Counted from the stretch's first letter, positions 26,069-36,029 are shown. The stretch: DNA of 64,000 nt from CF-46 sp042408445 (GCA_042408445.1 JBHORC010000037.1:1-64000); one strand, 5' to 3'. The notes: a model not told the origin generated them from the letters alone. Numbers and translations are program-made.

Positions 26069-27298
26069 GTGACGGATCAAAGCCACGATCGTGGTGGCGT
26101 GAGGATTCCGGTCGGACCGGCGGCGCCCGTTGCAACAGTCGAGGGTGAGGCGACTGCGGCCAGAACGGCCCGGATCCCGCCCGTCGGGATGGGGCAGGGC
26201 GGCGGACCCCGGATCGACGCCCTGAACGTCGCCGCCTACACGATCCCCACCGACCAGCCCGAATCCGACGGGACGCTCGCCTGGGATCGGACGACCGTCG
26301 TCGTTGTCGACGTTCGGGCGGGTGGTGTCGTGGGGACGGGCTACGCGTACACAGGCGTTGCCGCGGCGCGGCTCGTGGCCGACGTCCTGCGGCGTCATGT
26401 CGTCGGCGGCTCCGCGTTCGACATCCCCGCCGCATGGTCGGCGATGGTCGCCGCGATCCGGAACCTCGGCCGTCCGGGAATTGCCGCATCTGCGATCTCC
26501 GCCGTCGACAACGCCCTCTGGGATCTGAAGGCACGGCTCCTCGGCCTCTCGATCGTCGATCTGCTCGGTCGCGCGCGACCATCCATCCCGGCCTACGGCA
26601 GCGGCGGCTTCTGCAACTACGACGAGCGAACGCTCGCCCGCCAGCTCGGCGGCTGGGCCGACGACGGCGCTCGGTACGTGAAGATGAAGGTCGGCCGCGA
26701 GCCGAGCCGCGACCCCCAGCGCGTCGCCGACGCGCGTCGGGCGATCGGGGATCGCGTCGAGCTGTTCGTCGATGCGAACGGGGCGCACCACCCCACCTCT
26801 GCGCTCCGCGCCGCGCAGCAGTTCGCGGAGTTCGGCGTCACGTGGTTCGAGGAGCCGGTGAGCTCGGACGATGTCGAGGGCCTGCGGCTGGTCCGGGACC
26901 GGGCGCCGGCCGGGATGGCGATCGCCGCCGGCGAGTACGGGTGGGATCCCTTCGCCTTCCGCAGATGGATCGACGCCGGGGCCGTCGACGTGCTCCAGTC
27001 CGATGCGACGCGGTGTCTCGGGGTGACCGGCTTCCTCCTCGCGGCCGCGATGTGCGAGGCGGCCAACCTGCCCCTCTCGACCCATTGCGCGCCGGCACTG
27101 CACGCGCCGCTCGCCTGCGCGACCCGGCCGACTATCCACATCGAGTGGTTCCACGATCACGTCCGGATCGAGCGGATGCTCTTCGACGGTGCTCCGGACC
27201 TCATCGACGGGATGGTCACGCCGCCCGAGGCACCGGGGTTCGGGCTGACGCTGCGGGAGGCGGACGCCGCACCCTACCTGGACTGGCGGAGCGCGTGA
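26069..27298 (+). CDS. Enolase-superfamily enzyme, mandelate racemase subgroup (acid-sugar dehydratase/epimerase-like)
   Basis: Cytosolic Mg2+-dependent enzyme that abstracts a proton next to a carboxylate. Visible catalytic parts: VKMKVG (KxK base), FVDANGA (Asp), WFEEPV (Glu) and AAGEYG (Glu) as metal ligands, and the Asp/His dyad in QSDATRCLG and STHCAP, all typical of the mandelate racemase subgroup. The substrate cannot be read from sequence. GTG 26069 is chosen because GGAGG lies 11 nt upstream; the family core (RIDALNVAAYTIPT) begins about 45 residues later, so ATG 26189 is a serious alternative. First gene of an eight-gene coupled operon; its product may feed the next gene's dehydrogenase. 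Confidence 0.85.
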   Translation: MTDQSHDRGGVRIPVGPAAPVATVEGEATAARTARIPPVGMGQGGGPRIDALNVAAYTIPTDQPESDGTLAWDRTTVVVVDVRAGGVVGTGYAYTGVAAARLVADVLRRHVVGGSAFDIPAAWSAMVAAIRNLGRPGIAASAISAVDNALWDLKARLLGLSIVDLLGRARPSIPAYGSGGFCNYDERTLARQLGGWADDGARYVKMKVGREPSRDPQRVADARRAIGDRVELFVDANGAHHPTSALRAAQQFAEFGVTWFEEPVSSDDVEGLRLVRDRAPAGMAIAAGEYGWDPFAFRRWIDAGAVDVLQSDATRCLGVTGFLLAAAMCEAANLPLSTHCAPALHAPLACATRPTIHIEWFHDHVRIERMLFDGAPDLIDGMVTPPEAPGFGLTLREADAAPYLDWRSA

Positions 27299-30200
27299 TG
27301 CGGTCGATGAAGTCGCCCATCCCCTCGCCGACGAAGCGCACGACCTGGCGCGCCCCGTTCGTCGACGTCGAGCGACGGACCAGCGCGTCCCCGCGACGGA
27401 CCACGGGGTCCCCGCAACGGGCCGCCGACCGGCCCGACCTTCCGTCCGACGCCGAGCGACTCGCCATCGACCTGCTGAACGCCGTCCGCGGCGAGGTCCG
27501 GTTCGACGCCGGCAGCCGCGCGCTCTACGCCACGGACGCCTCGAACTATCGCCAGGTCCCGATCGGCGTCGTCGTGCCGCTGGACGCCGACGACGTCGTC
27601 GCCACGGTCGAGGTGTGCCGCGCCCACGGCGTCCCGATCGTGTCGCGCGGTGGCGGGACCAGCCTGGCCGGGCAGACCTGCAACGTGGCCGTCGTCCTCG
27701 ACCACAGCAAGTACCACAACCAGCTGATCGAGCTGAACGCGGACGAGCGGTGGGCCCGCGTCCGACCCGGAATCGTCCTGGACGAGCTCCGGGACGCCGC
27801 CGAGCAGTTCAACCTCACCTACGGTCCGGACCCCGCGACGCACGACCACTGCACGCTCGGCGGCATGATCGGCAACAACTCGTGCGGCGTGCACTCGGTG
27901 ATGGCCGGCAAGACCGACGACAACGTCATCGAGCTCGAGGTGCTCACGTACCGCGGCGAGCGGTTCCGCGTCGGTCGCACGACGGACGACGAGCTGATCC
28001 GGATCGCCGGTGGCAGCGACCAGCGTGCCGGGATCTACCGGGCGATGCGGGCGCTCCGGGACGCCCATGCCGACGAGATCCGCTCCCGCTTTCCCGAGAT
28101 CCCGCGCCGCGTGTCCGGCTACAACCTTCCGCCGCTCCTGCCGGAGCGCGGCTTCGACGTGGCCCAGGCGCTCGTTGGCTCCGAATCGACGCTCGTCACG
28201 GTCCTCGAGGCGAAGGTCCGCCTCGTCGACAGTCCGCAGAGCCGGACGCTCGTCGTCGTCGGCTACCCGGACGTGTATGACGCCGGCGACGACGTCGCAC
28301 GGGTCATGGAATCGGACTGCATCGCCTGCGAAGGCATGGACGAGAAGCTCGTTCGCGACATCCGCGCTCGGGGCATTCATCCCGAGGCGCTGGGATTGCT
28401 GCCGAAGGGCCAAGGCTTCCTCCTCGTCGAGTTCGGTGGAGCGGATCGCGATGAGTCCGACGCGAAGGCCCGGGAATTCGTCCGCGATCTCGAAGGCCGT
28501 CGGCCCGATGCCGCCACCCGGTTGTACGACGACCCTGCGGATGAGAAGAAGCTCTGGAAGGTCCGCGAATCGGGCCTTGGCGCGACAGCGATGGTTCCGG
28601 GCAAGCCGACGTCCGGCCCGGGCTGGGAGGATTCGTCGGTTCCGCCCGAGCGGCTCGGCGACTACCTGCGGGCGATCCGGAAGCTCTGGGATCGCCATGG
28701 CTACGACGCCGACATGTACGGCCATTTCGGCCAGGGCGTCCTCCACTGCCGCATCGATTTCGATCTGGTCACCGCGGACGGTCTCGCCAACTTCCGCCGC
28801 TACATGACGGAGGCGTCCGAGCTCGTCGTCTCGATGGGCGGCTCGCTGTCCGGTGAGCACGGCGACGGACAGGCACGTGGCGAGCTCCTCCCGATCATGT
28901 TCGGCGAGCGCCTCGTGCGGGCGTTCGAGGACCTCAAGGACGCCTGGGACCCCGACGGGAAGATGAACCCGGGCAAGCTCGTCCGGCCGAACCCGATCCT
29001 CAGCGACCTCCGCCTCGGCGAGGACTACGCGCCGGCCCGCGTCCGGACGTTCTTCAGCTACCCGGACGACGAGGGCCGGTTCGGGCACGCCGCCTTCCGC
29101 TGCGTCGGGGTGGGGGAGTGCCGCCGTCACGGCGACGGCGTGATGTGCCCGAGCTACATGGTCACCCGCGAGGAGAAGCACTCGACGCGCGGTCGCGCAC
29201 ACCTCCTGTTCGAGCTGATGAACGGCGACGAGCTGAAGGGCGGCTGGCGGAACGAGGAGGTGGAGGAGGCGCTCGATCTCTGCCTCGCCTGCAAGGGCTG
29301 CAAGGGGGAGTGCCCGGTCAACGTCGACATGGCGACGTACAAGGCGGAGTTCCGGGCGCACCACTACGCCGGCCGGTTGCGACCGAGGGCGGCGTACTCG
29401 ATGGGGCTCATCCACTGGTGGGCGAAGCTCGCCTCGCGAGCGCCTCGGCTCGTCAATGCCGTCGGCCATGCTCCCGGCCTCGCCGGGCTGGCGAAGCTCG
29501 CGGGCGGCATCGCTCCGGAGCGGACGATTCCGCGATTCGCCGACGAGACGTTCCGCGCCTGGTGGCGGGGACGCGACGGCGCGACGGTGGGGGCCGGCGA
29601 ACACCCCGCGGTCCGCGGCGGCAGCCGTCGCGTGATCCTGTGGGTCGACACGTTCACCGACCACTTCCACCCCGACGTCGCGCGGGCAGCTGTCCGGGTC
29701 CTCGAGGACGCCGGCTGCGAGGTGCTCGTCCCCGGCGCGACGCTGTGCTGTGGCCGGCCGCTGTACGACTGGGGATTCCTCGGCCAGGCGCGACGCCTCC
29801 TGCACGACGTCCTCCGCGACCTCCGGCCGGAGATCCGGGACGGTGTGCCGATCGTCGGACTGGAGCCCTCGTGCGTGTCCGTGTTCCGCGACGACGGGCC
29901 GAACCTGTTGCATGGCGACGTCGACGCTCGTCGCCTCGGGACGCAGACGCACACCCTGACTGAGTACCTGGCGTCCCTCGACGGGTATCGCCCGCCGCGC
30001 CTCTCCGGGCGCGCCATCGTCCATGGCCATTGCCACCACCGCTCCGTGCTCGACTTCGATTCGGAGCTCGCCGTCCTCCGGGCGACGGGGCTGGAGGTCG
30101 ATGCGCCCGACAGCGGCTGCTGCGGGATGGCCGGCGCCTTCGGGTTCGAGCGCGATCGCGACCACTACGCCGTGTCGATCGCCGCCGGCGAGCGCGTCCT

Positions 30201-30441
30201 GCTGCCGGCGGTCCGCTCGGCCGAGCCCGACACCTGGGTCGTGACCGGTGGCTTCAGCTGCCGGGAGCAGATCGAACAGGCGGCGGGTCGCGCCGTGCTC
30301 CACCCCGCCGAGCTCCTCGCCCTCGGGCTGCCGCGAACCGCCGGCGCTGACCGTTCGAACGGCCAGTCCGGCGCGGCCGTGCCCGACCGGGGCAGCAGCC
30401 GAACCGCCGCGCCGGCGGCGGCGGCCGGAACTCGCACCTGA
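27298..30441 (+). CDS. Fused FAD-linked / [4Fe-4S] D-2-hydroxyacid dehydrogenase (YdiJ/GlcDF-like)
   Basis: 1047-residue oxidoreductase joining a GlcD-like and a GlcF-like part. N-terminal PCMH FAD domain (IVSRGGGTSLAGQTCNVAVVLD, about 117-138; GGMIGNNSCGVHS, about 185), FAD-oxidase C-terminal domain ending GSLSGEHGDGQARGELL and MNPGKLVRPNP, then a ferredoxin region with CVGVGECRRHGDGVMCPSY and CLACKGCKGECPVN (two [4Fe-4S] sites), and a CCG domain pair (TLCCGRPL, SGCCGMAGAFG). Such proteins oxidise D-lactate, glycolate or D-2-hydroxyglutarate and pass electrons to quinone; substrate here unknown. Start ATG 27298 shares one base with the previous stop. The extra 60 N-terminal residues are Ser/Arg-rich and not conserved. 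Confidence 0.9.
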   Translation: MRSMKSPIPSPTKRTTWRAPFVDVERRTSASPRRTTGSPQRAADRPDLPSDAERLAIDLLNAVRGEVRFDAGSRALYATDASNYRQVPIGVVVPLDADDVVATVEVCRAHGVPIVSRGGGTSLAGQTCNVAVVLDHSKYHNQLIELNADERWARVRPGIVLDELRDAAEQFNLTYGPDPATHDHCTLGGMIGNNSCGVHSVMAGKTDDNVIELEVLTYRGERFRVGRTTDDELIRIAGGSDQRAGIYRAMRALRDAHADEIRSRFPEIPRRVSGYNLPPLLPERGFDVAQALVGSESTLVTVLEAKVRLVDSPQSRTLVVVGYPDVYDAGDDVARVMESDCIACEGMDEKLVRDIRARGIHPEALGLLPKGQGFLLVEFGGADRDESDAKAREFVRDLEGRRPDAATRLYDDPADEKKLWKVRESGLGATAMVPGKPTSGPGWEDSSVPPERLGDYLRAIRKLWDRHGYDADMYGHFGQGVLHCRIDFDLVTADGLANFRRYMTEASELVVSMGGSLSGEHGDGQARGELLPIMFGERLVRAFEDLKDAWDPDGKMNPGKLVRPNPILSDLRLGEDYAPARVRTFFSYPDDEGRFGHAAFRCVGVGECRRHGDGVMCPSYMVTREEKHSTRGRAHLLFELMNGDELKGGWRNEEVEEALDLCLACKGCKGECPVNVDMATYKAEFRAHHYAGRLRPRAAYSMGLIHWWAKLASRAPRLVNAVGHAPGLAGLAKLAGGIAPERTIPRFADETFRAWWRGRDGATVGAGEHPAVRGGSRRVILWVDTFTDHFHPDVARAAVRVLEDAGCEVLVPGATLCCGRPLYDWGFLGQARRLLHDVLRDLRPEIRDGVPIVGLEPSCVSVFRDDGPNLLHGDVDARRLGTQTHTLTEYLASLDGYRPPRLSGRAIVHGHCHHRSVLDFDSELAVLRATGLEVDAPDSGCCGMAGAFGFERDRDHYAVSIAAGERVLLPAVRSAEPDTWVVTGGFSCREQIEQAAGRAVLHPAELLALGLPRTAGADRSNGQSGAAVPDRGSSRTAAPAAAAGTRT

Positions 30442-30475
30442 CCCTCCCCAACCAGCCACCGACAAGGAGACCGAC

Positions 30476-32230
30476 GTGGGCCGAACCGCCGCAGACGTGC
30501 TGATCGAGACGCTCATCGACTGGGGCGTCGACACCGTGTTCGGGATCCCGGGCGACGGAATCAACGGGATCATGGAGTCGCTCCGGACCCACCAGGAGCA
30601 GATCCGCTTCATCCAGGTGCGCCACGAGGAATCGGCGGCGTTCGCAGCGGCCTCCTACTCGAAGTTCACCGGGCGGCTCGGCGTCTGTCTCGCGACCTCC
30701 GGGCCGGGCGGACTCCATCTGACGAACGGGCTCTACGACGCGAAGCTCGACGGCGCGTCCGTCCTCGCGATCACCGGCCACCACTACAGCGACCTGATCG
30801 ACACCGCCCAGCAGCAGGACGTCGACCTGACCCGGGTGTTCGAGGACGTCACGGTCTACAACACGCGGGTCATGAACGCGGCCCATGTCGAGAACGTCGC
30901 GCCGCTGGCCTGCCGGACGGCGATCGCGCGCCGAGGTGTCGCCCACATCTGCTTCCCGACCGACCTCCAGGAGCTCGACGCCGGTTCGAAGCCCCGCTCG
31001 AAGGACGACGTGCCCGGCCACACGAGCGACGTCTTCGCGCGCCGTGGCGCCCTCCCGCCCGAGACCGACGTCCGCCGGGCGGCCGAGATCCTCAACGATG
31101 GCCGGAAGGTCGTGATCCTCGCGGGTCGCGGCGCGACCGGAGCGGGCGAGGAGCTCGAGCGAGTCGCCGACGTCCTCGGCGCCCCGATCGTCAAGGCGCT
31201 CCTCGGCAAGTCCGTCGTCCCGGACGACAGCCCGTACACGACCGGCACGACCGGGCTGCTCGGAACGAAGCCGTCCGTCGACGCCATGGAGGCGTGCGAC
31301 ACGCTCCTGATCGTCGGCAGCTCGTTCCCGTACATCGAGTTCTATCCGGCGCCGGGCACGGCGCGGGGCGTCCAGATCGATGCCGACCCGACGCGGATCG
31401 GTCTCCGGTTCCCGGTCGAGGTCGGCGTCGTCGGCGACGCCCGCCGGTCGCTGGAGGTGCTGCTGCCGCACCTCCGCCGGAACGAGGACCGCTCGTTCCT
31501 CGAGCAGGCACAGAGCGGCATGCGCGACTGGTGGAAGCTGATGGGCGAGCGCGAGTCCCGGATGGACACGCCGATGAAGCCACAGGTCCCTGCGGCGGCG
31601 GTGAGTCGCCATCTCCTCGACGACGCGATCGTGGTCTCCGACTCCGGAACGATCACGACGTGGTTCGCCCGGCACATCCGGACGCGACGCGGCCAGCAGT
31701 TCTCCCTGTCGGGGAACCTCGCGACGATGGCCTGCGGACTGCCCTACGCGCTCGGGGCGCAGGCGGCGTATCCGAACCGCCAGGTCGTCGCGTTCGTGGG
31801 CGACGGCGGGTTCAGCATGCTGATGGCCGACTTCGCGACGGCGGTGAAGTACCAGCTCCCGATCAAGGTGGTCGTCGTCAAGAACAACTACCTGGGCCAG
31901 ATCAAGTGGGAGCAGATGGTCTTCCTCGGGAACCCCGAATACGGCGTCGATCTCCAGCCGATCGACTTCGTCAAGGTCGCCGAGGCCTGCGGCGGAACCG
32001 GCATCAGGATCGACGACCCCGCGGCTTGCGACGAGCTCATGGCGCGTGCGCTGGCGACGCCCGGACCCGTCCTGATCGAGGCCGTCGTCGATCCGCTGGA
32101 GGCCCCGATGCCGCCGCGGGTCACGCCCGACCAGGCGCTGAAGTTCGCCGAGTCGCTGGTCCGAGGCGAGCCGGACCGGGTGGCGATCGTCAAGAACGCC
32201 CTCGGCGAGAAGATCCGCGAGATGGTCTGA
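30476..32230 (+). CDS. ThDP-dependent enzyme, pyruvate oxidase / pyruvate:quinone dehydrogenase type
   Basis: 584-residue three-domain ThDP enzyme. The N-terminal PYR domain has VFGIPGDGINGIMESL and RHEESAAFAAASYSKFTG with the catalytic Glu (about 48), the middle domain binds nucleotide (VVILAGRGATGAGEEL), and the C-terminal PP domain has VGDGGFSMLMADFATAVKYQLPIKVVVVKNNYLG (GDG...N ThDP motif, about 442-475). The best fit among families is PoxB-like pyruvate oxidation to acetate and CO2; acetolactate synthase is less likely because of context. GTG start with AAGGAGA upstream. 34 nt after the FAD/Fe-S gene, 9 nt before the debranching enzyme gene. Could form a quinone-linked pair with the dehydrogenase before it (inference). 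Confidence 0.88.
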   Translation: MGRTAADVLIETLIDWGVDTVFGIPGDGINGIMESLRTHQEQIRFIQVRHEESAAFAAASYSKFTGRLGVCLATSGPGGLHLTNGLYDAKLDGASVLAITGHHYSDLIDTAQQQDVDLTRVFEDVTVYNTRVMNAAHVENVAPLACRTAIARRGVAHICFPTDLQELDAGSKPRSKDDVPGHTSDVFARRGALPPETDVRRAAEILNDGRKVVILAGRGATGAGEELERVADVLGAPIVKALLGKSVVPDDSPYTTGTTGLLGTKPSVDAMEACDTLLIVGSSFPYIEFYPAPGTARGVQIDADPTRIGLRFPVEVGVVGDARRSLEVLLPHLRRNEDRSFLEQAQSGMRDWWKLMGERESRMDTPMKPQVPAAAVSRHLLDDAIVVSDSGTITTWFARHIRTRRGQQFSLSGNLATMACGLPYALGAQAAYPNRQVVAFVGDGGFSMLMADFATAVKYQLPIKVVVVKNNYLGQIKWEQMVFLGNPEYGVDLQPIDFVKVAEACGGTGIRIDDPAACDELMARALATPGPVLIEAVVDPLEAPMPPRVTPDQALKFAESLVRGEPDRVAIVKNALGEKIREMV

Positions 32231-32239
32231 GCGAACAGG

Positions 32240-34522
32240 ATGGCGACGAACACGACCAGCGACCGGAAGCCGGGGTCTGCGGACGGGGCGACGAACGGGT
32301 CGTCCCGCCCGGACGAGCCCGCAACCCCGGCGAGCCGCGGCGGGGGTGGTGGAGCCGGGTCGCGGCAGCGGAAGACCCAGGTCCTCACGAAGCACACGGC
32401 CTCGCGGGTCCGGAGCATCGCCGATGCAGTCGTGATCAAGGACGGCGAGCCCTTCTTCATCTGCCCGCCGAGCGGCCAGGTTCCGGTGGGCCACGGCCAC
32501 GGCTTCGGGCTCTATCACCACGACACGCGGTTCGTCGCGGGCTACGAGCTCACGATTGCCGGGATCCATCCGAACACGCTCGCGGCCACGGCGGTGGAGG
32601 GCAACCGGATGGAGCTCGAGCTGACGATGCCGGACGTCGAGCTCCCCGACGGGCGGTCGATCGGCAAGGAGCGGCTCGCGATCCATTGGCAGCGACAGCT
32701 GGACGGGTCGACGGCGACGCTGCACGACCGGATCACGATCCGGAACTACGACCCGGACGGCGCGCGGCTGCCGATCCACCTGTCATTCGCGGCGGACTTC
32801 GAGGACATCTTCGCGATCCGGGGGCTCCTCGACGAGCGACCGGGAGCGATTCACGACCCGGCCTGGGAGGACGGCCACCTCGAGTTCGTCTACGACGGCG
32901 CTGATCACGTGACGCGCCGGGCAAAGGTCTCCGTCCAGCCCAGCGGGACGCCCGCCGGGGCTGGCGTGGATCTCACGATCGCCGTCGACGGCCGCGGCTC
33001 CGCCTCGTTCGAGGTCGACGTCGCCCTCGACGAGACGGTCGAGGACGGCGCCCCGCCGATCGAGGGGCGCGCCGGTCATCGTCACACCGGGCGCGACGGG
33101 CAACGGGCGGCGTGGCCGGTCACGGTCTCGACCGACAGCCTCGCCCTGAACGCCGTCCTCGACCGCTCGCTCGACGACCTGATGACGCTCCGGAGCGAGC
33201 TCGACGGGCATCGCTACTACGCGGCGGGGATCCCATGGTTCTCGACGCTCTTCGGCCGCGACTCGCTGATCGCGGCCTACCAGACGCTCGCGTTCGATCC
33301 GGATATCGCCGCGGAGACGCTCCGGCTGCTCGCCGCCCGCCAGGGGACGAACCACGACGACTACCGCGACGAGGAGCCCGGAAAGATCCTCCACGAGCTG
33401 CGGATCGGCGAGCTCGCCAGGCTCCACGAGATCCCCCACACCCCGTACTACGGCTCGATCGACGCGACGCCGCTCTTCCTCGTGCTCCTCGCCCGCCACG
33501 CCGACTGGGTCGGATCGCTGGACCTGTTCCACGAGCTCCGGCCGAATGTCGAGCGAGCGCTGGGCTGGATCGACGCGACGATCGGCGCGTCCGACCACGG
33601 GTTCCTCGCCTACCGCTCGACCACCGATCACGGCCTCGTGAACCAGGGCTGGAAGGACTCCGGTGATGCGATCGTGACCGCGGACGGTTCGATCGCCACC
33701 CCGCCGATCGCCCTCGCCGAGGTCCAGGGCTACGTCTTCGCCGCGTGGCAGGGCATCGCCCGGCTGCACGATCGGGACGGCGACGCCGGGCGAGCGGACG
33801 CGCTGCGGCGGAAGGCGGCCGACCTGCAGCAGCGGTTCGAGGATGCCTTCTGGTTGGACGATCTGCCGGGATACGTCCTCGCCCTTGCCGGCGACGGCCG
33901 TCCCTGTGAGGTCCTCTCGTCGAACGCCGGCCAGGTGCTCTGGTCCGGGATCGCGGCTCGAGAGCGCGCGGTGAAGCTGGGTCGACGACTCTTCGCGCCC
34001 GACATGTTCAGCGGCTGGGGGATCCGGACGCTCTCGGCGGACGCCGTGGCGGCGAACCCGGTCGGCTATCACCTCGGCACGGTCTGGCCGCACGACAACG
34101 GATTGATCGCCGAGGGTCTCCAGAGCACGGGCCAGACGGTCGAGGCCGAGCGGATCCTCCTCGGGCTGCTCGCCGCCGCCGCCGACTTCCCCGAGCAGCG
34201 ACTCCCGGAATGCTTCTCCGGCTTCTCGCGCGACGCGTTCGGCATCCCGGTTCGCTATCCCGTCGCGTGCCATCCACAGGCATGGGCCGCCGGCTCGATG
34301 CCGCATCTGCTCGTGTCGCTGCTGGGCCTGGTCCCCGACGGGTTCAACCACCGGCTTCACATCCGCCGGCCGACCCTGCCGCGGATCGCGCAGCACGTGG
34401 AGCTGAACGGCATTCGCGTGGGATCGGGACGCGTCGATCTCACCTTCGATCAGGCCGACGGGCAGGCCGTCGTCGCCGTTCGCCGCGTCGAGGGTCAGCT
34501 CGACGTCGTCGAGGAGCCATGA
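32240..34522 (+). CDS. Glycogen-debranching-type amylo-alpha-1,6-glucosidase (GH63/GDE-like)
   Basis: 760 residues with an N-terminal GDE-N beta-sandwich (FFICPPSGQVPVGHGHGFGLYHHDTRFVAGYEL, about 72-104) and a C-terminal (alpha/alpha)6 barrel (IPWFSTLFGRDSLIAAYQTL about 330, GLVNQGWKDSGDAI about 465, GYHLGTVWPHDNGLIAEGL about 610, LPECFSGF about 655). The Asp/Glu in GRDS, WKDSGD and the WPHDN segment are family landmarks. A 50-residue Gly/Ser-rich leader precedes the conserved part. Members act on alpha-1,6 branches of glycogen or related glycans; often found beside GT4 and ThDP genes, as here. Stop overlaps the next ATG (ATGA). Confidence 0.88.
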   Translation: MATNTTSDRKPGSADGATNGSSRPDEPATPASRGGGGGAGSRQRKTQVLTKHTASRVRSIADAVVIKDGEPFFICPPSGQVPVGHGHGFGLYHHDTRFVAGYELTIAGIHPNTLAATAVEGNRMELELTMPDVELPDGRSIGKERLAIHWQRQLDGSTATLHDRITIRNYDPDGARLPIHLSFAADFEDIFAIRGLLDERPGAIHDPAWEDGHLEFVYDGADHVTRRAKVSVQPSGTPAGAGVDLTIAVDGRGSASFEVDVALDETVEDGAPPIEGRAGHRHTGRDGQRAAWPVTVSTDSLALNAVLDRSLDDLMTLRSELDGHRYYAAGIPWFSTLFGRDSLIAAYQTLAFDPDIAAETLRLLAARQGTNHDDYRDEEPGKILHELRIGELARLHEIPHTPYYGSIDATPLFLVLLARHADWVGSLDLFHELRPNVERALGWIDATIGASDHGFLAYRSTTDHGLVNQGWKDSGDAIVTADGSIATPPIALAEVQGYVFAAWQGIARLHDRDGDAGRADALRRKAADLQQRFEDAFWLDDLPGYVLALAGDGRPCEVLSSNAGQVLWSGIAARERAVKLGRRLFAPDMFSGWGIRTLSADAVAANPVGYHLGTVWPHDNGLIAEGLQSTGQTVEAERILLGLLAAAADFPEQRLPECFSGFSRDAFGIPVRYPVACHPQAWAAGSMPHLLVSLLGLVPDGFNHRLHIRRPTLPRIAQHVELNGIRVGSGRVDLTFDQADGQAVVAVRRVEGQLDVVEEP

Positions 34523-35025
34523 GCGCGGGCGGGAGCGTTGGGCGGCCGGCCGTCCTCGTCGGACTGGCGATCGTCGGCGCGCTGATCTCGATCGTCCTCG
34601 CCCTGTTCCAGCTCGGGCTGATCGGCGACGTCTGGGATCCGATCTTCGGCGCGGGCTCCCGGGCGGTCCTGACGTCCGCGGTGAGTCGGGCGCTGCCCGT
34701 TCCGGACGCGGTGATCGGAACGGCCGGCTATCTGGTTGACGCGGCCCTTGGCGTCGCCCTGCTGCTCCGGCTCGGGCGACCGTCGATGGTCGCGACGCTG
34801 CTCGCGATTGTCGCCAGCGTCGGCGGCGTGGTGGGCATCGCGCTCGCCGTGGCCCAACCGCTCATCGCCGGCGCCGGCTGCACGCTCTGCCTGTGCTCCA
34901 CGGCGGTTTCGGTCGCCCTTGGCGTGGGTGCCCTGACGGAGGCGCGGGATCGACGAGCGGCCGACGACCGCGAGCCGCGCCACGTGGAATCGCGGGCCCT
35001 GGTCCGCGGAGAGGAGAACCGATGA
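34519..35025 (+). CDS. VKOR/DsbB-like membrane protein lacking the loop cysteines
   Basis: 168 residues, four hydrophobic helices. The last helix carries GAGCTLCLCST, a CxxC as in vitamin K epoxide reductase-type disulfide-forming proteins, and the loop after helix 1 has GSRAVLTSAVSRALPVPDAVIGTAGY, which matches the VKOR loop (S-xVLTS...PN/D...G..GY). The pair of loop cysteines that shuttle electrons in true VKOR proteins is absent. So it is either a two-Cys thiol redox protein or a repurposed membrane protein; function uncertain. Coupled by ATGA to both the debranching enzyme before it and the SDR after it. Confidence 0.7.
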   Translation: MSAGGSVGRPAVLVGLAIVGALISIVLALFQLGLIGDVWDPIFGAGSRAVLTSAVSRALPVPDAVIGTAGYLVDAALGVALLLRLGRPSMVATLLAIVASVGGVVGIALAVAQPLIAGAGCTLCLCSTAVSVALGVGALTEARDRRAADDREPRHVESRALVRGEENR

Positions 35026-36029
35026 TCGTCGTCATCACGGGTGCATCGGCCGGGATCGGGCGGGCCGCGGCCCGCGCCTTCGCTGCCGAGGGCTGGGACG
35101 TTGCCCTGCTTGCGCGCGGCGAGGCGGGCCTCGATGCGGCCGCGGCGGAGGTTCGGAGCCTCGGCCGCCGAGCGCTCCCGATCGCGCTCGACGTCGCCGA
35201 CGCGGACGCGGTCGAGGCCGCCGCGCAACGGATCGAGACGGAGCTCGGGCCGATCGACGTCTGGGTGAACGACGCGATGGAGTCGGTCTTCGCGCCGGTC
35301 GACCGGATCACGCCTGCGGAGTATCGGCGCGTCACCGAGGTCAACTACCTCGGCTACGTCCACGGGACCCTCGCGGCGTTGAAGCGGATGAAGCCGCGCG
35401 ACCAGGGCGTCATCATCCAGGTCGGCTCGGCGCTCGCCTACCGATCGATCCCGCTGCAGGCCGCGTACTGCGCCTCGAAGCACGCGATCGTCGGGTTCAC
35501 GGACTCGCTGCGCTGCGAGCTGATCCACGACGGGAGCCACGTCCGCGTGACGGCGGTCCACATGCCGGCCGTCAACACGACGCAGTTCAGCTGGGTCCGG
35601 TCCCGGCTGCCACGGCGGGCGCAGCCCGTGCCGCCGATCTTCGAGCCCGAGGTCGCCGCCCGAGCCATCCTGCACGTCGCGCGCCATCCCCGGCGGGAGC
35701 TGCTCGTCGGCCTCCCGACGATCGCCGCGGTCTGGGGCCAGAAGTTCGTCCCGGGCCTGCTCGATCGGTATCTCGGCCGGACCGGCTATCGCGGCCAACA
35801 GACCGACGAGCCGCGGCCGGATCGGGCGGACAATCTCGACCAGCCGCTGGACGCGGCGCGGGATCACGGGGCGCACGGCCGGTTCGATGCTCGATCCCGG
35901 TCGTTCTCGCCCGCGCTCGAGCTGGCGATCCATCGCACGGCCGTCGGGATCGTGGCCGCTGCCGGTCTCGGCGCCGCGGTCGCGGCCCTGGTCGCGCTGA
36001 ACCGCCAGGCGCCCGGAGACCGATCGTGA
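35022..36029 (+). CDS. Short-chain dehydrogenase/reductase with C-terminal membrane helix
   Basis: 335-residue NAD(P)-dependent oxidoreductase. Rossmann motif VVITGASAGIGRAAA (3-17), NAG-equivalent VNDAME, catalytic Ser in VGSALAYRS and YxxxK as AAYCASKHA (about 152-160). After the SDR core (to about 255) there is a charged linker and a hydrophobic helix (GIVAAAGLGAAVAALVAL) near the C terminus, so the enzyme is probably tethered to the membrane. This SDR type with a C-terminal tail is common in soil bacteria, substrate unknown. ATGA overlap with the VKOR-like gene, GTGA overlap with the MarR gene. Confidence 0.88.
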   Translation: MIVVITGASAGIGRAAARAFAAEGWDVALLARGEAGLDAAAAEVRSLGRRALPIALDVADADAVEAAAQRIETELGPIDVWVNDAMESVFAPVDRITPAEYRRVTEVNYLGYVHGTLAALKRMKPRDQGVIIQVGSALAYRSIPLQAAYCASKHAIVGFTDSLRCELIHDGSHVRVTAVHMPAVNTTQFSWVRSRLPRRAQPVPPIFEPEVAARAILHVARHPRRELLVGLPTIAAVWGQKFVPGLLDRYLGRTGYRGQQTDEPRPDRADNLDQPLDAARDHGAHGRFDARSRSFSPALELAIHRTAVGIVAAAGLGAAVAALVALNRQAPGDRS

